This document shows, in pieces, positions 25,927 to 33,549 of a DNA stretch of 64,000 nucleotides. The notes under the pieces were generated by a model. It made no database searches. It worked only from the letters and a program-made list of their open reading frames with translations, and was not told the origin of the DNA. The stretch spans positions 372,001-436,000 of the forward strand of contig NZ_QZCF01000006.1 of the NCBI RefSeq assembly GCF_003591485.1, written 5' to 3'. This DNA comes from Paenibacillus sp. 1011MAR3C5. Its GTDB lineage: Bacteria; Bacillota; Bacilli; Paenibacillales; Paenibacillaceae. A program made the position numbers and the translations under genes. Positions within the stretch are counted from its first letter, which is position 1. Every line of letters starts with the position of its first letter.

Positions 25927-26010
25927 TCTAACAGTGTAAGATTGTTGTTTACAGGTTCATAGGTTCATGATATCATCTAACACTGTAAGGTTCAATCTAA
26001 CACCGTTAGA
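25927..26010. promoter_or_regulatory. Three related operator sites between TetR and MATE genes
   Basis: TCTAACAGTGTAAGA (25927), TCTAACACTGTAAGG (25976) and TCTAACACCGTTAGA (25996) share one 15-bp pattern. The last is nearly palindromic. Start-to-start spacings are 49 and 20 bp, the latter about two helical turns. Confidence 0.7.
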
Positions 26011-26040
26011 TAAAACAAAATGAAGAAAGAAGTGACCCGC

Positions 26041-27402
26041 ATGGATGCAGAAAACCTTCATTACTTTGAAAAAGCTCCGGTCGCAAAAGCCGTAGCCCAC
26101 TTCGCTGTACCGATGATGCTAGGCACGTCAATGAGTGTCATCTATTCCATCTTGAATGCCTTTTTCCTTGGTACACTAGGTAATACAGCCATGTTAACCG
26201 CACTTGCACTAACCTTGCCGTTATTCGCGGCCATTATGGCACTAGGAAACTTAATTGGCATTGGCAGCGGTACATTTATCTCTCGTTTGCTTGGGGAGAA
26301 ACAATATAATGTTGCAAAGCATGTGTCATCATTCGCCTTTTACAGCAGTTTGGTTCTCGGTCTTATTGTGATGGCCGTCGGCCTCCCGTTGATCGATCCA
26401 ATCGTTCATGGCTTAGGGGCAACTTCTGACTCCTTCGGATTCACGAAAGACTATGTCACGGTTATGCTTTTGGGCTCGCCATTCGTCGTTCTATTCTTCA
26501 CGCTGGAGAATATCGTTCGCTCGGAGGGTGCAGCAGTCACGTCGATGATCGGTATGATTCTCAGCGTTGTCGTGAATATTATTCTCGATGCGCTTGTCAT
26601 CTTCGTCTTCCATTGGAGCGTAATTGGCGTTGCGTCCGCCACGGTCATTTCTAACTTGGTTGCGAGTGTTTTCTACGCCTTCCATATGAGACATAAAAGC
26701 CAATTCTTAACCATCTCCATAAAATGGTTCAAGGCAACCAAGAACATTCTGGGCAATGTGTTCAAAATCGGAGTTCCCGTCTTTGTCATGAGTATCTTCT
26801 TGGGTGCCATGTCGCTCATCCTTAACCATTTTCTTGTCGAGTATGGGGATCAGGCCGTTGCGGCTTACGGAATTTCATCACGTTTATTGCAATTCCCTGA
26901 GTTTATTCTGATGGGCTTATGCGAGGGAGTCGTGCCGTTGATCGCTTTCTCTTTTACAGCGAATAAATTACGTATGAAGAATACCATTGGATTTACGATC
27001 AAAGCGATTGTGGCGTTAGCAGTCGTATTTGGCATCATCGTCTATTTGATTTCCGACCACTTGATTGGTCTATTTACAACTGACCCTCAATTAATTGAAA
27101 TGGGCAGCTACATTCTACATGTGACATTCTTATCCTTGTTCATTACAGGAATGACCACATTGTTTATCGGGATCTTCCAAGCAACAGGGCAAGGAACTGC
27201 CGCATTTATTATGTCAATTATTCAAGGAGCTACTTTGATTCCTGTGTTGTTCATCGCCAATCAAATGAACGGATTCCACGGGGTGATTTGGTCGCTCGTC
27301 ATTGCGGATGCCGTCGCATTCCTTGTTGGTGCCATCATGCTGTATGTTTTGCGGAACAAATTGCAGCCTGCAGAAGTACTGACCCAAACTACTTCCAGCT
27401 AA
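26041..27402 (+). CDS. MATE-family multidrug exporter (MepA-like)
   Basis: This protein of about 453 residues has 12 predicted membrane segments and the N-terminal motif EKAPVAKAVAHFAVPMMLGT found in MepA-type MATE pumps; GIGSGTFISRLLGE and EGVVPLIAFSF match family blocks. Such pumps use Na+ or H+ gradients to expel cationic drugs. The start is ambiguous: ATG 26041 has AGAAAGAAG at suitable distance, while ATG 26020 lacks a site. It is divergent from a TetR repressor and ends in a terminator. Confidence 0.88.
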   Translation: MDAENLHYFEKAPVAKAVAHFAVPMMLGTSMSVIYSILNAFFLGTLGNTAMLTALALTLPLFAAIMALGNLIGIGSGTFISRLLGEKQYNVAKHVSSFAFYSSLVLGLIVMAVGLPLIDPIVHGLGATSDSFGFTKDYVTVMLLGSPFVVLFFTLENIVRSEGAAVTSMIGMILSVVVNIILDALVIFVFHWSVIGVASATVISNLVASVFYAFHMRHKSQFLTISIKWFKATKNILGNVFKIGVPVFVMSIFLGAMSLILNHFLVEYGDQAVAAYGISSRLLQFPEFILMGLCEGVVPLIAFSFTANKLRMKNTIGFTIKAIVALAVVFGIIVYLISDHLIGLFTTDPQLIEMGSYILHVTFLSLFITGMTTLFIGIFQATGQGTAAFIMSIIQGATLIPVLFIANQMNGFHGVIWSLVIADAVAFLVGAIMLYVLRNKLQPAEVLTQTTSS

Positions 27403-27405
27403 ACT

Positions 27406-27446
27406 AAAACCACCAATATCCTCCTGAAAAGGTGTTGGTGGTTTTT
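27406..27446 (+). terminator. Rho-independent terminator after the MATE gene
   Basis: AAAACCACCAA (27406-27416) pairs with TTGGTGGTTTT (27435-27445), followed by T and CG. Confidence 0.8.
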
Positions 27447-27654
27447 CGTTTTATTCAAGCATTTCTTTATTAATACGTATAATCTCTCAACGGCAGGCGC
27501 AACGTTACGAACCTTTCAATATCCGATTCTTTTTTCATAAATCTACACAGAAAGGTGCTGAAGTTATCGGCGGCTTTATGATTGATGATTCAACTATCGT
27601 TCTATGTTCGTTCAATGCCAATCCCATTCGGAGTAATGATGATTATTAAGCCTG

Positions 27655-28110
27655 TTAGAGCCTCGCGAACGTGATGTAATCGACTTGGACAGGCTCTGCC
27701 GATTCGATCCGAAGTGCCCGGTTGATCTGTCCCCGGTGATACTGCCCATGAAGGAGGACCTGCAACAGGATGTCCCGGACGGACGTTCGGAACGCCCCAC
27801 CGCTTTGGTTCGCATAGTCGATCATCTCGTCCAATCCGGATTCCTCGAGCCCTTCGATATAGACGCGATATTGCTCGGCGTTTTCTTCGAACATCGTCCG
27901 GACCGGTGCCAGTTCTTCCGCCTCCTCCCACAACGAATATTGCGCGCTGCCCATGCCCTGCAATCGGGACATCCAGACTCGTTCCGCGACCGCGACGTGC
28001 CGGACCAGCTTCAGAATGTCCTTATTCTTCGTCTCACTCTCCTCGAGCGCGTCCAAGATGCGTCTGTCCGCCCAGTACATGTGGTCCATCATGCGCTTGA
28101 TCGTCTTCAT
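27655..28110 (-). CDS. DinB-family protein
   Basis: This 151-residue four-helix-bundle protein has the family's metal-ligand histidines in MMDHMYWADRRIL, VRHVAVAERVW and LLHGQYHRGQINRALR. GAGGAGGAAACCGAA leads to ATG 28110. The family contains metal-dependent thiol transferases, but the substrate here is unknown. It stands alone between a MATE gene and the ATPase gene at 28379. Confidence 0.85.
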   Translation of the reverse strand: MKTIKRMMDHMYWADRRILDALEESETKNKDILKLVRHVAVAERVWMSRLQGMGSAQYSLWEEAEELAPVRTMFEENAEQYRVYIEGLEESGLDEMIDYANQSGGAFRTSVRDILLQVLLHGQYHRGQINRALRIESAEPVQVDYITFARL

Positions 28111-28272
28111 TTCGGTTTCCTCCTCTTCGTCTCATCAGTTACTTGAACCTGCCGTTATCCGTTAGCATGCCTATAAAAGGCCAAAATTCCCAATTAGTTG
28201 ATACCAATTCTTGATTCCAATTCACTATAATCAAACACCTCCCATAATGATTATAAGGGAAATTATAGAAAT

Positions 28273-28342
28273 GACGAACACCACTTTTTACAATGCGGAA
28301 TATACAAATGAATAGGCACTTATCCCAATCATGCTTATTCTG
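28273..28342 (+). repeat. 70-bp dispersed repeat, copy 2
   Basis: This stretch matches 67 of 70 bases of 16331-16400. It ends 36 bp before the TTG start of the ATPase gene, in its 5' leader region. Confidence 0.9.
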
Positions 28343-28378
28343 TGGCGAATCGGAATAGGTACAAAGGAGTGTTTCAGA

Positions 28379-29488
28379 TTGGCAGTAAAATCATCTCATT
28401 ATTTTGCCCACGGCAACACAGCGCACGGAGCCCATTTCTTGTATACATCCGCATTTGAAGGGCAGAACAAGATATTCGTCCTCACGGGGCCCCAAGGTAC
28501 GGGGAAATCGACAGTCATTCGGAGCTTGGCGGATAGCCTGCTGGATAAAGGCTTGCATGTGCAATGCTTCCACTCCCCACTCCGTCCCGACGAGCTGGAT
28601 GGCATCATTTTAACGGAATTGAAGGTTGGTATTGTCGACGGGCGAGTCTGTAAGGGGATTTCCGATTGCGGGGCCGGTGAAATCGTATCCGTCCATTTCG
28701 GGGAAGCGTTTGATAACAGCCTTATTTTACCGGAACACAACATAACGATAGCATATCTTAGAGGCAAGCTTGAGACAACCTATTCAGATGCGTATGAAAC
28801 GTTCGCAACGGCATTGCGGATTCATGACGAGTGGGAAAAATTCTATATCGATAACATGGATTTCTCGAAGGCCGACCAGATTGCGCAGGATTTGATTCAA
28901 GAATTATACGCCGGTCATGAAAACGATACGCCCACCGCTTCGCGTCACTTGTTTTTCGGAGCTGCGACTCCGAGAGGGGCATTCGATTTCATTCAAAGCT
29001 TGACCGCCCAGCTGGAAAGACGGATTTTTGTCAAAGGAAGGGCGGGATCTGGCAAATCGACTCTGCTGAAAAAGCTTGCTTCTGCTGCCGAGACGAAAGG
29101 AATTGAAGCCCAAGTGTTTCATTGCGGCTTTGATCCCAACAGTCTTGATATGCTGATATTCCCGAAGCTTGGAACAGCTATCTTCGACAGTACCGCCCCG
29201 CATGAATACTTTCCAGATCGGGACGGGGATGAGGTCTTGGATATGTATATACGGGCTATCACTCCTGGAACAGATGAAGCCCATGCCACCGAAATAGCCG
29301 GTATTAAAGCTCGATATTCAGCAAAAATGAAAGAGGCCACCTCCCATCTGGCGGAAGCCGAAGCCATCGATTCCCAAATCAAGGCCTACTATGTAGCGGC
29401 CACAGATTATTCGATCGTAGAGAAACTCCATCTGCAATTACAGTCCGAATTGAATGAACGGATCGGCTCCATTCAGCTTTCAAAATAA
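28379..29488 (+). CDS. ATPase with two P-loops (PRK06851-type nucleotide kinase-like)
   Basis: This 369-residue protein is made of two similar halves, each with a Walker A motif: GPQGTGKST (about residue 37) and GRAGSGKST (about residue 220). Each is followed by a short Cys/His motif (VQCFHSPLRPDELD and AQVFHCGFDPNSLDMLIFP). This repeated pattern is that of the PRK06851 group, whose biochemical role is not established. TTG 28379 is chosen because AAAGGAG lies nine bases upstream; the ATG at 28331 lies inside a repeat and has no site. A strong terminator follows. Confidence 0.8.
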   Translation: MAVKSSHYFAHGNTAHGAHFLYTSAFEGQNKIFVLTGPQGTGKSTVIRSLADSLLDKGLHVQCFHSPLRPDELDGIILTELKVGIVDGRVCKGISDCGAGEIVSVHFGEAFDNSLILPEHNITIAYLRGKLETTYSDAYETFATALRIHDEWEKFYIDNMDFSKADQIAQDLIQELYAGHENDTPTASRHLFFGAATPRGAFDFIQSLTAQLERRIFVKGRAGSGKSTLLKKLASAAETKGIEAQVFHCGFDPNSLDMLIFPKLGTAIFDSTAPHEYFPDRDGDEVLDMYIRAITPGTDEAHATEIAGIKARYSAKMKEATSHLAEAEAIDSQIKAYYVAATDYSIVEKLHLQLQSELNERIGSIQLSK

Positions 29489-29523
29489 AGATTACAATTT
29501 AAAAACGTTCTATTACAGACAGG

Positions 29524-29559
29524 ACGGGGCTCAGCAATGTAATACAAGCTGAGCCCCGT
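29524..29559 (+). terminator. Rho-independent terminator after the two-P-loop ATPase gene
   Basis: ACGGGGCTCAGC (29524-29535) pairs perfectly with GCTGAGCCCCGT (29548-29559). Confidence 0.8.
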
Positions 29560-29710
29560 TTGTGATTGAATCTGCTCCCACTTCTCTTATCTCCTTCTCC
29601 ATCGACCACTCGTATACATAGCTTCGAAAATGCATTTTATAGTAATTCTGCACATAACTAGAGTAATAGACGACATTGTGATAGGCGATTCCAATAATTA
29701 CAATATTCAC
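29531..29710 (-). CDS. Possible 59-residue small protein
   Basis: GTG 29710 with GGGAG seven bases upstream opens a 59-codon frame reading MNIVIIGIAYHNVVYYSSYV at the start and WSMEKEIREVGADSITNG near the end. It looks protein-like, but its 3' end coincides with the terminator of the neighbour and its 5' end with the promoter of the next operon. No family is recognised. Confidence 0.3.
   Translation of the reverse strand: MNIVIIGIAYHNVVYYSSYVQNYYKMHFRSYVYEWSMEKEIREVGADSITNGAQLVLHC
29676..29704 (+). promoter_or_regulatory. Promoter of the MauE/redoxin/ABC/peptide operon
   Basis: TTGTGA (29676-29681) and TACAAT (29699-29704) are 17 bp apart, giving a leader of about 100 nt before the first gene. 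Confidence 0.5.
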
Positions 29711-29807
29711 AAGACAACTCCCATGAGAGCAAAGGGGAGAATCGAAGAATAGACAAGCCATTCAATCTAGGTTGAAACCACTCATGACTACACTCAGGGA
29801 GGTTGAG

Positions 29808-30329
29808 ATGAGCGTCCCAAGCTTTATTCAAATCGGTTTGGCTATTATTTTCGGTTTATCTGGCGTACTGAAATTGTATTCTCCATCTTCTTTGAAAAGC
29901 ACGCTTATGGCTCTCGGTATACCTAAGCCGCTCAGTTCAGCAGGCGCTTGGTTGGTTCCTTTGTTCGAAGTGCTGACCGCCGTTTTATTGTTATCGAGTG
30001 CAACCGTATGGATTGGGGAAACCCTTGCATTCGGCTTAATCGGAGCGTTTATTTACGCTATTCTTGTAGCGTTGCTTAAGAAAGAGCGAATCCAATGCAA
30101 CTGCTTTGGGAAGCTGCAGGACGATTATCTCGGGCGGAGCACGATACTGAGGATTGCCCTATTAATCGTTATGAATAGTTACATTACGATTGCCAATCAA
30201 CCTGTTTCCTTTGCAGCTGTAAAGCTGGAAGATTTGATTCTGTACATCCTTTCGTGGACCGGCATTTTGGGCCTATATTTCATTGTTCCTATTATACTCA
30301 ACGCTATTTCACAATCACAAACGGATTAA
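29808..30329 (+). CDS. MauE/DoxX-like redox membrane protein
   Basis: This 173-residue protein has four or five predicted membrane segments and the motif ERIQCNCFGKL (cysteines 97 and 99), matching the C-x-C-F-G signature of MauE-type proteins that hand reducing or oxidising equivalents across the membrane. AGGGAGG lies five bases before ATG 29808. It is the first gene of an operon with a thioredoxin-like protein, an ABC exporter and a Cys-rich peptide. The inferred role is thiol-disulfide chemistry on the exported peptide. Confidence 0.8.
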   Translation: MSVPSFIQIGLAIIFGLSGVLKLYSPSSLKSTLMALGIPKPLSSAGAWLVPLFEVLTAVLLLSSATVWIGETLAFGLIGAFIYAILVALLKKERIQCNCFGKLQDDYLGRSTILRIALLIVMNSYITIANQPVSFAAVKLEDLILYILSWTGILGLYFIVPIILNAISQSQTD

Positions 30330-30342
30330 GGGAGGGCTTATC

Positions 30343-30915
30343 TTGTCAGCTATATTCTATGTTTCGTATGTCATATTGTGGGCGCTGGTCATCCTCTTAA
30401 CGGTAGCCTGCATTCATCTCTTAAAAAGAAAACCGGCTAGCCTGCATCAAGACACCCCCTTACAGAGTGATTCGGATGAACTGGAAGGCCTAGGCTTGCC
30501 AACAGGAGCGCCCTTTCCGAATGACGGGCGGTTAACGTTGAGTGGTTCCGTACCTGATTTTAAAAACTCGCTAATTATCTGTTCGATGACTTCTTGCGGG
30601 TCCTGCGAAGCGATGTATCCGAATTTGCTCCGATTCCATCGACAGAATCCGCATGTTTCGATCTACATCTTGTTGTTCACGGATCAGGAAGATCAAATTC
30701 AGCAAACGGTCGATAAAAATCAACTTGATCTGCCTGTCCTTGCTTGCACGCCTGAGGATACTGACTTTTTCCAAACCAAGTTTTTCCCATTTGGCTACGC
30801 CGTTAACCAAGACGGACTCGTTTCTTCTAAAAGTCATCTGAATAAAGAAAGTGATTTCGATCTTATGGCTTCAACCCTTGCGGATTATGAAGTCCGCTTA
30901 AAAAGAGCATGGTAA
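30343..30915 (+). CDS. Membrane-anchored thioredoxin-like protein (MauD/TlpA type)
   Basis: This 190-residue protein has one N-terminal membrane helix (YVSYVILWALVILLTVACIHLL) followed by an extracellular thioredoxin fold with the active site SMTSCGSCEAMYP (Cys 85 and 88) and the cis-proline region FFPFGYAVNQDG. TTG 30343 follows GGGAGG by seven bases. It is 13 bp downstream of the MauE-like gene and overlaps the ABC gene (ATGGTAA). With MauE it forms a plausible disulfide-forming or isomerising pair outside the membrane. Confidence 0.8.
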   Translation: MSAIFYVSYVILWALVILLTVACIHLLKRKPASLHQDTPLQSDSDELEGLGLPTGAPFPNDGRLTLSGSVPDFKNSLIICSMTSCGSCEAMYPNLLRFHRQNPHVSIYILLFTDQEDQIQQTVDKNQLDLPVLACTPEDTDFFQTKFFPFGYAVNQDGLVSSKSHLNKESDFDLMASTLADYEVRLKRAW

Positions 30916-32741
30916 ATCTTCTTAAAGCTGCTTCCTTGAAGAGTATTGCGGAGCAAACCCGATTATCGCTGCAGATGATGTTCCGGATGATTCGCATTTT
31001 GTTCAAGCTGACACCAGCCAACATGATCTTTTTAAGCGTTGCCCAGATTTCTACCGCCATCATTCCCGTTCTGCAAGTCTATGTGACCATTGAATTGGTG
31101 AATCGAGCCGAACAGGTGATTCAGGAAGGGTCATCGCAATTTGGACCTGCTTTCACCATTCTGCTGTACCAGCTGCTCCTGTTCTTGTTGCAATTGGTGC
31201 TGGAAGTGTATGTTGATTTCCTGGTAAACAAAATAAAGCTGGTCGCCCTGCTGCATTTCGGCCAAGAAGTGAATCAGAAATCTTCCCGGCTATCCCTGCT
31301 TCATTTTGAAAACCATGAATTTTTCGATCTGCTGCAAAGAGTGTCAACGGGCTTAGAGTACCGGGGGATGCAATTTTTCCAGTCCTTTCTGCAAATTGCT
31401 AAAAACCTGATTACCATTGCCGGCTTTGTCGTTGTATTGCTGGGCTTTCACTGGCTGCTGGCGTTCGGAATTCTGCTGTTGATTTTCCCATCCTTATATA
31501 TAGACATTAAGGAAAGCAGCTTTAAGGTATCCCAGTTCGTGAATCAAACGCCGGTCCGAAGAAGATCGATCTATTTCTCCTCGTTGCTAACCGAACGGCA
31601 ATGGGCAAAGGAAGTCCGTATTTTTGGCTTAGCCGATTATTTCATTCATCAATGGCGGAAGTACACCAGGCAGAATGGTCAAGAGCAAATCGATCTGGAA
31701 CGAAAAATGTCCATGTTCAAGGTCGCTGTTAATGGGTTTCTGCTCGTTGTGGTAGCACTGATAAGCGGTTTCTTGCTCACATTGGCGGCTGCCGGGGCCA
31801 TGACCATTGCTAGTTTTATAGCATTGATTCAAACCATATTCACTGTTCAAACGAATTTAAAAACGATGGCCGTATACATCGCCGGAATCTATGAGCAAGC
31901 CTTATATACCCACGATTTGTTCCGGTTTCTTGCGATGAAAGAGGAGGAGACTGACGACACACCTAAGTTACCGTTCCCTGCCTCTTTGGAGCATGGCATT
32001 TCGGTGAACAATCTCGAATTCGTGTATCCAATGAACGGAAGAACGATTCTGCGAGATATTTCGTTTGATGTGAGCAAAGGAGAGAAAATCGCTATCGTAG
32101 GCGAGAATGGTGCCGGAAAAAGCACCCTTGCCAAATGTTTGCTTGGGCTCTACCAGCCTACCGCTGGCACGATAGCCTACAACGGCATTCCACTGAACCA
32201 AATGAATACGAATGAATTCCGTGAGCACGTAACCGCTATTTTTCAAGATTTCGCGCAATATCAGCTTACTCTGCGTGAAAATATCGGGGTAGGTCATGTT
32301 GAATGGATGCAAGAGGAGACCCGGTTGCAGGTAGCAGCCGCAAAATCGGGCGTAGACGATTTCTTCCATGAGCTATCGGAAGGATTCGATACCGAACTGG
32401 GACATAAATTTTTTGGCGGGCATGAGTTGTCCCATGGTCAATGGCAGAAAATCGCGATTAGCCGAGCCTTTTTCCGCGACTCTGATATGATCGTGCTGGA
32501 CGAGCCAACCTCGGCTTTGGACCCGATGGCGGAAGCACAGCTGTTCGAGCATATCGCTCAGTTAACCAAAGGTAAGACCACTTTCTTCATTTCGCATCGA
32601 TTGGGTATTTGCCGGGCGGCTGACCGAATTCTCGTCCTAAAGGACGGCCGGCTGGTTGAGCAGGGAAGCCATGAAGAGTTAATGACATTAGACGGGGAGT
32701 ATGCCAACATGTTCCGTACCCAAGCGGAATGGTACCAATAG
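30909..32741 (+). CDS. ABC exporter (fused permease and ATPase), peptide-export type
   Basis: This 610-residue half transporter has about six membrane helices (residues 35-330) and a nucleotide-binding domain with Walker A VGENGAGKST (near 398), signature ELSHGQWQK (H replaces the usual G), and Walker B MIVLDEPTSALD. Size and layout resemble NisT/SpaT-like bacteriocin exporters. There is no N-terminal C39 peptidase domain, so it would not cleave a double-glycine leader. It overlaps the redoxin gene by 7 bp and is followed 30 bp on by the 32-residue peptide gene. Confidence 0.88.
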   Translation: MVNLLKAASLKSIAEQTRLSLQMMFRMIRILFKLTPANMIFLSVAQISTAIIPVLQVYVTIELVNRAEQVIQEGSSQFGPAFTILLYQLLLFLLQLVLEVYVDFLVNKIKLVALLHFGQEVNQKSSRLSLLHFENHEFFDLLQRVSTGLEYRGMQFFQSFLQIAKNLITIAGFVVVLLGFHWLLAFGILLLIFPSLYIDIKESSFKVSQFVNQTPVRRRSIYFSSLLTERQWAKEVRIFGLADYFIHQWRKYTRQNGQEQIDLERKMSMFKVAVNGFLLVVVALISGFLLTLAAAGAMTIASFIALIQTIFTVQTNLKTMAVYIAGIYEQALYTHDLFRFLAMKEEETDDTPKLPFPASLEHGISVNNLEFVYPMNGRTILRDISFDVSKGEKIAIVGENGAGKSTLAKCLLGLYQPTAGTIAYNGIPLNQMNTNEFREHVTAIFQDFAQYQLTLRENIGVGHVEWMQEETRLQVAAAKSGVDDFFHELSEGFDTELGHKFFGGHELSHGQWQKIAISRAFFRDSDMIVLDEPTSALDPMAEAQLFEHIAQLTKGKTTFFISHRLGICRAADRILVLKDGRLVEQGSHEELMTLDGEYANMFRTQAEWYQ

Positions 32742-32771
32742 TCGTCGACCTTATGAAAGGAGGTGAAATCT

Positions 32772-32870
32772 ATGTACAAATGTGCATTCGGAGCTTGCCC
32801 AGCATCCAGAGCAGCGTATAAGTCGGATAATAACGGCGTGACATGGTACCAAGTCGGTTGCTGCCAATAA
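32772..32870 (+). CDS. 32-residue four-cysteine peptide, candidate secreted peptide or bacteriocin
   Basis: ATG 32772 is preceded by GGAGGTGA five bases upstream, the best ribosome binding site in the operon. The product begins MYKCAFGACPASRAAYK and ends TWYQVGCCQ, with Cys at 4, 9, 30 and 31, enough for two disulfides. It has no hydrophobic signal and no double-glycine leader, so if secreted it would be leaderless. It is the last gene before a strong terminator and follows an ABC exporter and two thiol-redox proteins. The function is inference; no homologue is recalled. Confidence 0.65.
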   Translation: MYKCAFGACPASRAAYKSDNNGVTWYQVGCCQ

Positions 32871-32890
32871 TACTGAAATCATTTGATCCG

Positions 32891-32932
32891 AAAACTACGG
32901 GTACCCATTTGGGTATCCGTAGTTTTTATTTT
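32891..32932 (+). terminator. Strong rho-independent terminator of the peptide operon
   Basis: AAACTACGGGTACCC pairs with GGGTATCCGTAGTTT over an ATTT loop, followed by a T-rich tract. Confidence 0.88.
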
Positions 32933-32975
32933 CACCAGCAGTTCCATTTTCACTTGCCCGCCAGTCAATCAAAGT

Positions 32976-33004
32976 TGGGCCATCCTTAGCGGATGGCCCA
33001 TTTG
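32976..33004. terminator. Bidirectional terminator
   Basis: TGGGCCATCC pairs perfectly with GGATGGCCCA. It has T-rich sequence on the plus side and serves the convergent XRE gene on the minus side. Confidence 0.7.
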
Positions 33005-33015
33005 ATTTTGTCTTT

Positions 33016-33246
33016 TTATTTTGAGTTCTGATTACTCGGTATATACTCAATCAAGTCGGAGAGCTGACAGTTAAATGTGTCGCATAGTTTAAACAAGGTC
33101 TCCAGCTTTGTTGTTTCTATATTCGTTTCTCTATAGAGCTTATTAATTGAGTTTCGACTTAATCCCGATTTCTCCATTAACTCAGTGATATCATCTATGC
33201 GATGCTTGGCCATAAGCTCTCTTATATTGCACTTAATTCTAGTCAT
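33016..33246 (-). CDS. Small XRE/Cro-type regulator
   Basis: This 76-residue single helix-turn-helix protein (DITELMEKSGLSRNSINKLYRETNIETTKLETLFKLCD) resembles the YozG type. GGAGG precedes ATG 33246. Upstream, two TAAC-N8-GTTA sites lie around a divergent promoter, so the protein probably represses itself and the small ORF at 33400. Confidence 0.85.
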   Translation of the reverse strand: MTRIKCNIRELMAKHRIDDITELMEKSGLSRNSINKLYRETNIETTKLETLFKLCDTFNCQLSDLIEYIPSNQNSK

Positions 33247-33312
33247 CTTAGTTCCTCCATATCACTATATTAGCGTTGAGGTTGTATTATCATCAATGGA
33301 AAGTGACCATCT

Positions 33313-33381
33313 AACCTTATATAGTTAAAAATAAACTTTACTTTTATCCTTATGTGGTTATATAATAACTCTATAGAGTTA
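33313..33381. promoter_or_regulatory. XRE operators and divergent promoter
   Basis: TAACCTTATATAGTTA (33313-33328) and TAACTCTATAGAGTTA (33366-33381) share the pattern TAAC-N8-GTTA; the second is a perfect palindrome. A plus-strand -10 box TATAAT (33361-33366) abuts the second site. Confidence 0.65.
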
Positions 33382-33399
33382 ATTTAGGAGGTGCACTTT

Positions 33400-33549
33400 A
33401 TGTCCTCTTCATTGGATTCATTAGCAGAACCACAAATGTGTGATTCCTGCTCAAACACAAGAATTTACAAAAAGCCTCCAACTCCGATTAACTCATTTCA
33501 TAGCTCTTTATTAAAAGTGATTTTGCCCTTTCAAAATGTTCATCGTTAG
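33400..33549 (+). CDS. Small hypothetical protein, possibly truncated
   Basis: ATG 33400 follows AGGAGG by eight bases and lies 34 bp after a TATAAT box. The 49-residue product has a CDSC motif (MCDSCSNTRIYKKPPTPI) and no recognised domain. Its last 20 codons overlap the 3' end of the opposite-strand DUF5655 gene, so the frame may have been joined to foreign sequence. Promoter and ribosome binding site suggest it is expressed. Confidence 0.5.
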   Translation: MSSSLDSLAEPQMCDSCSNTRIYKKPPTPINSFHSSLLKVILPFQNVHR

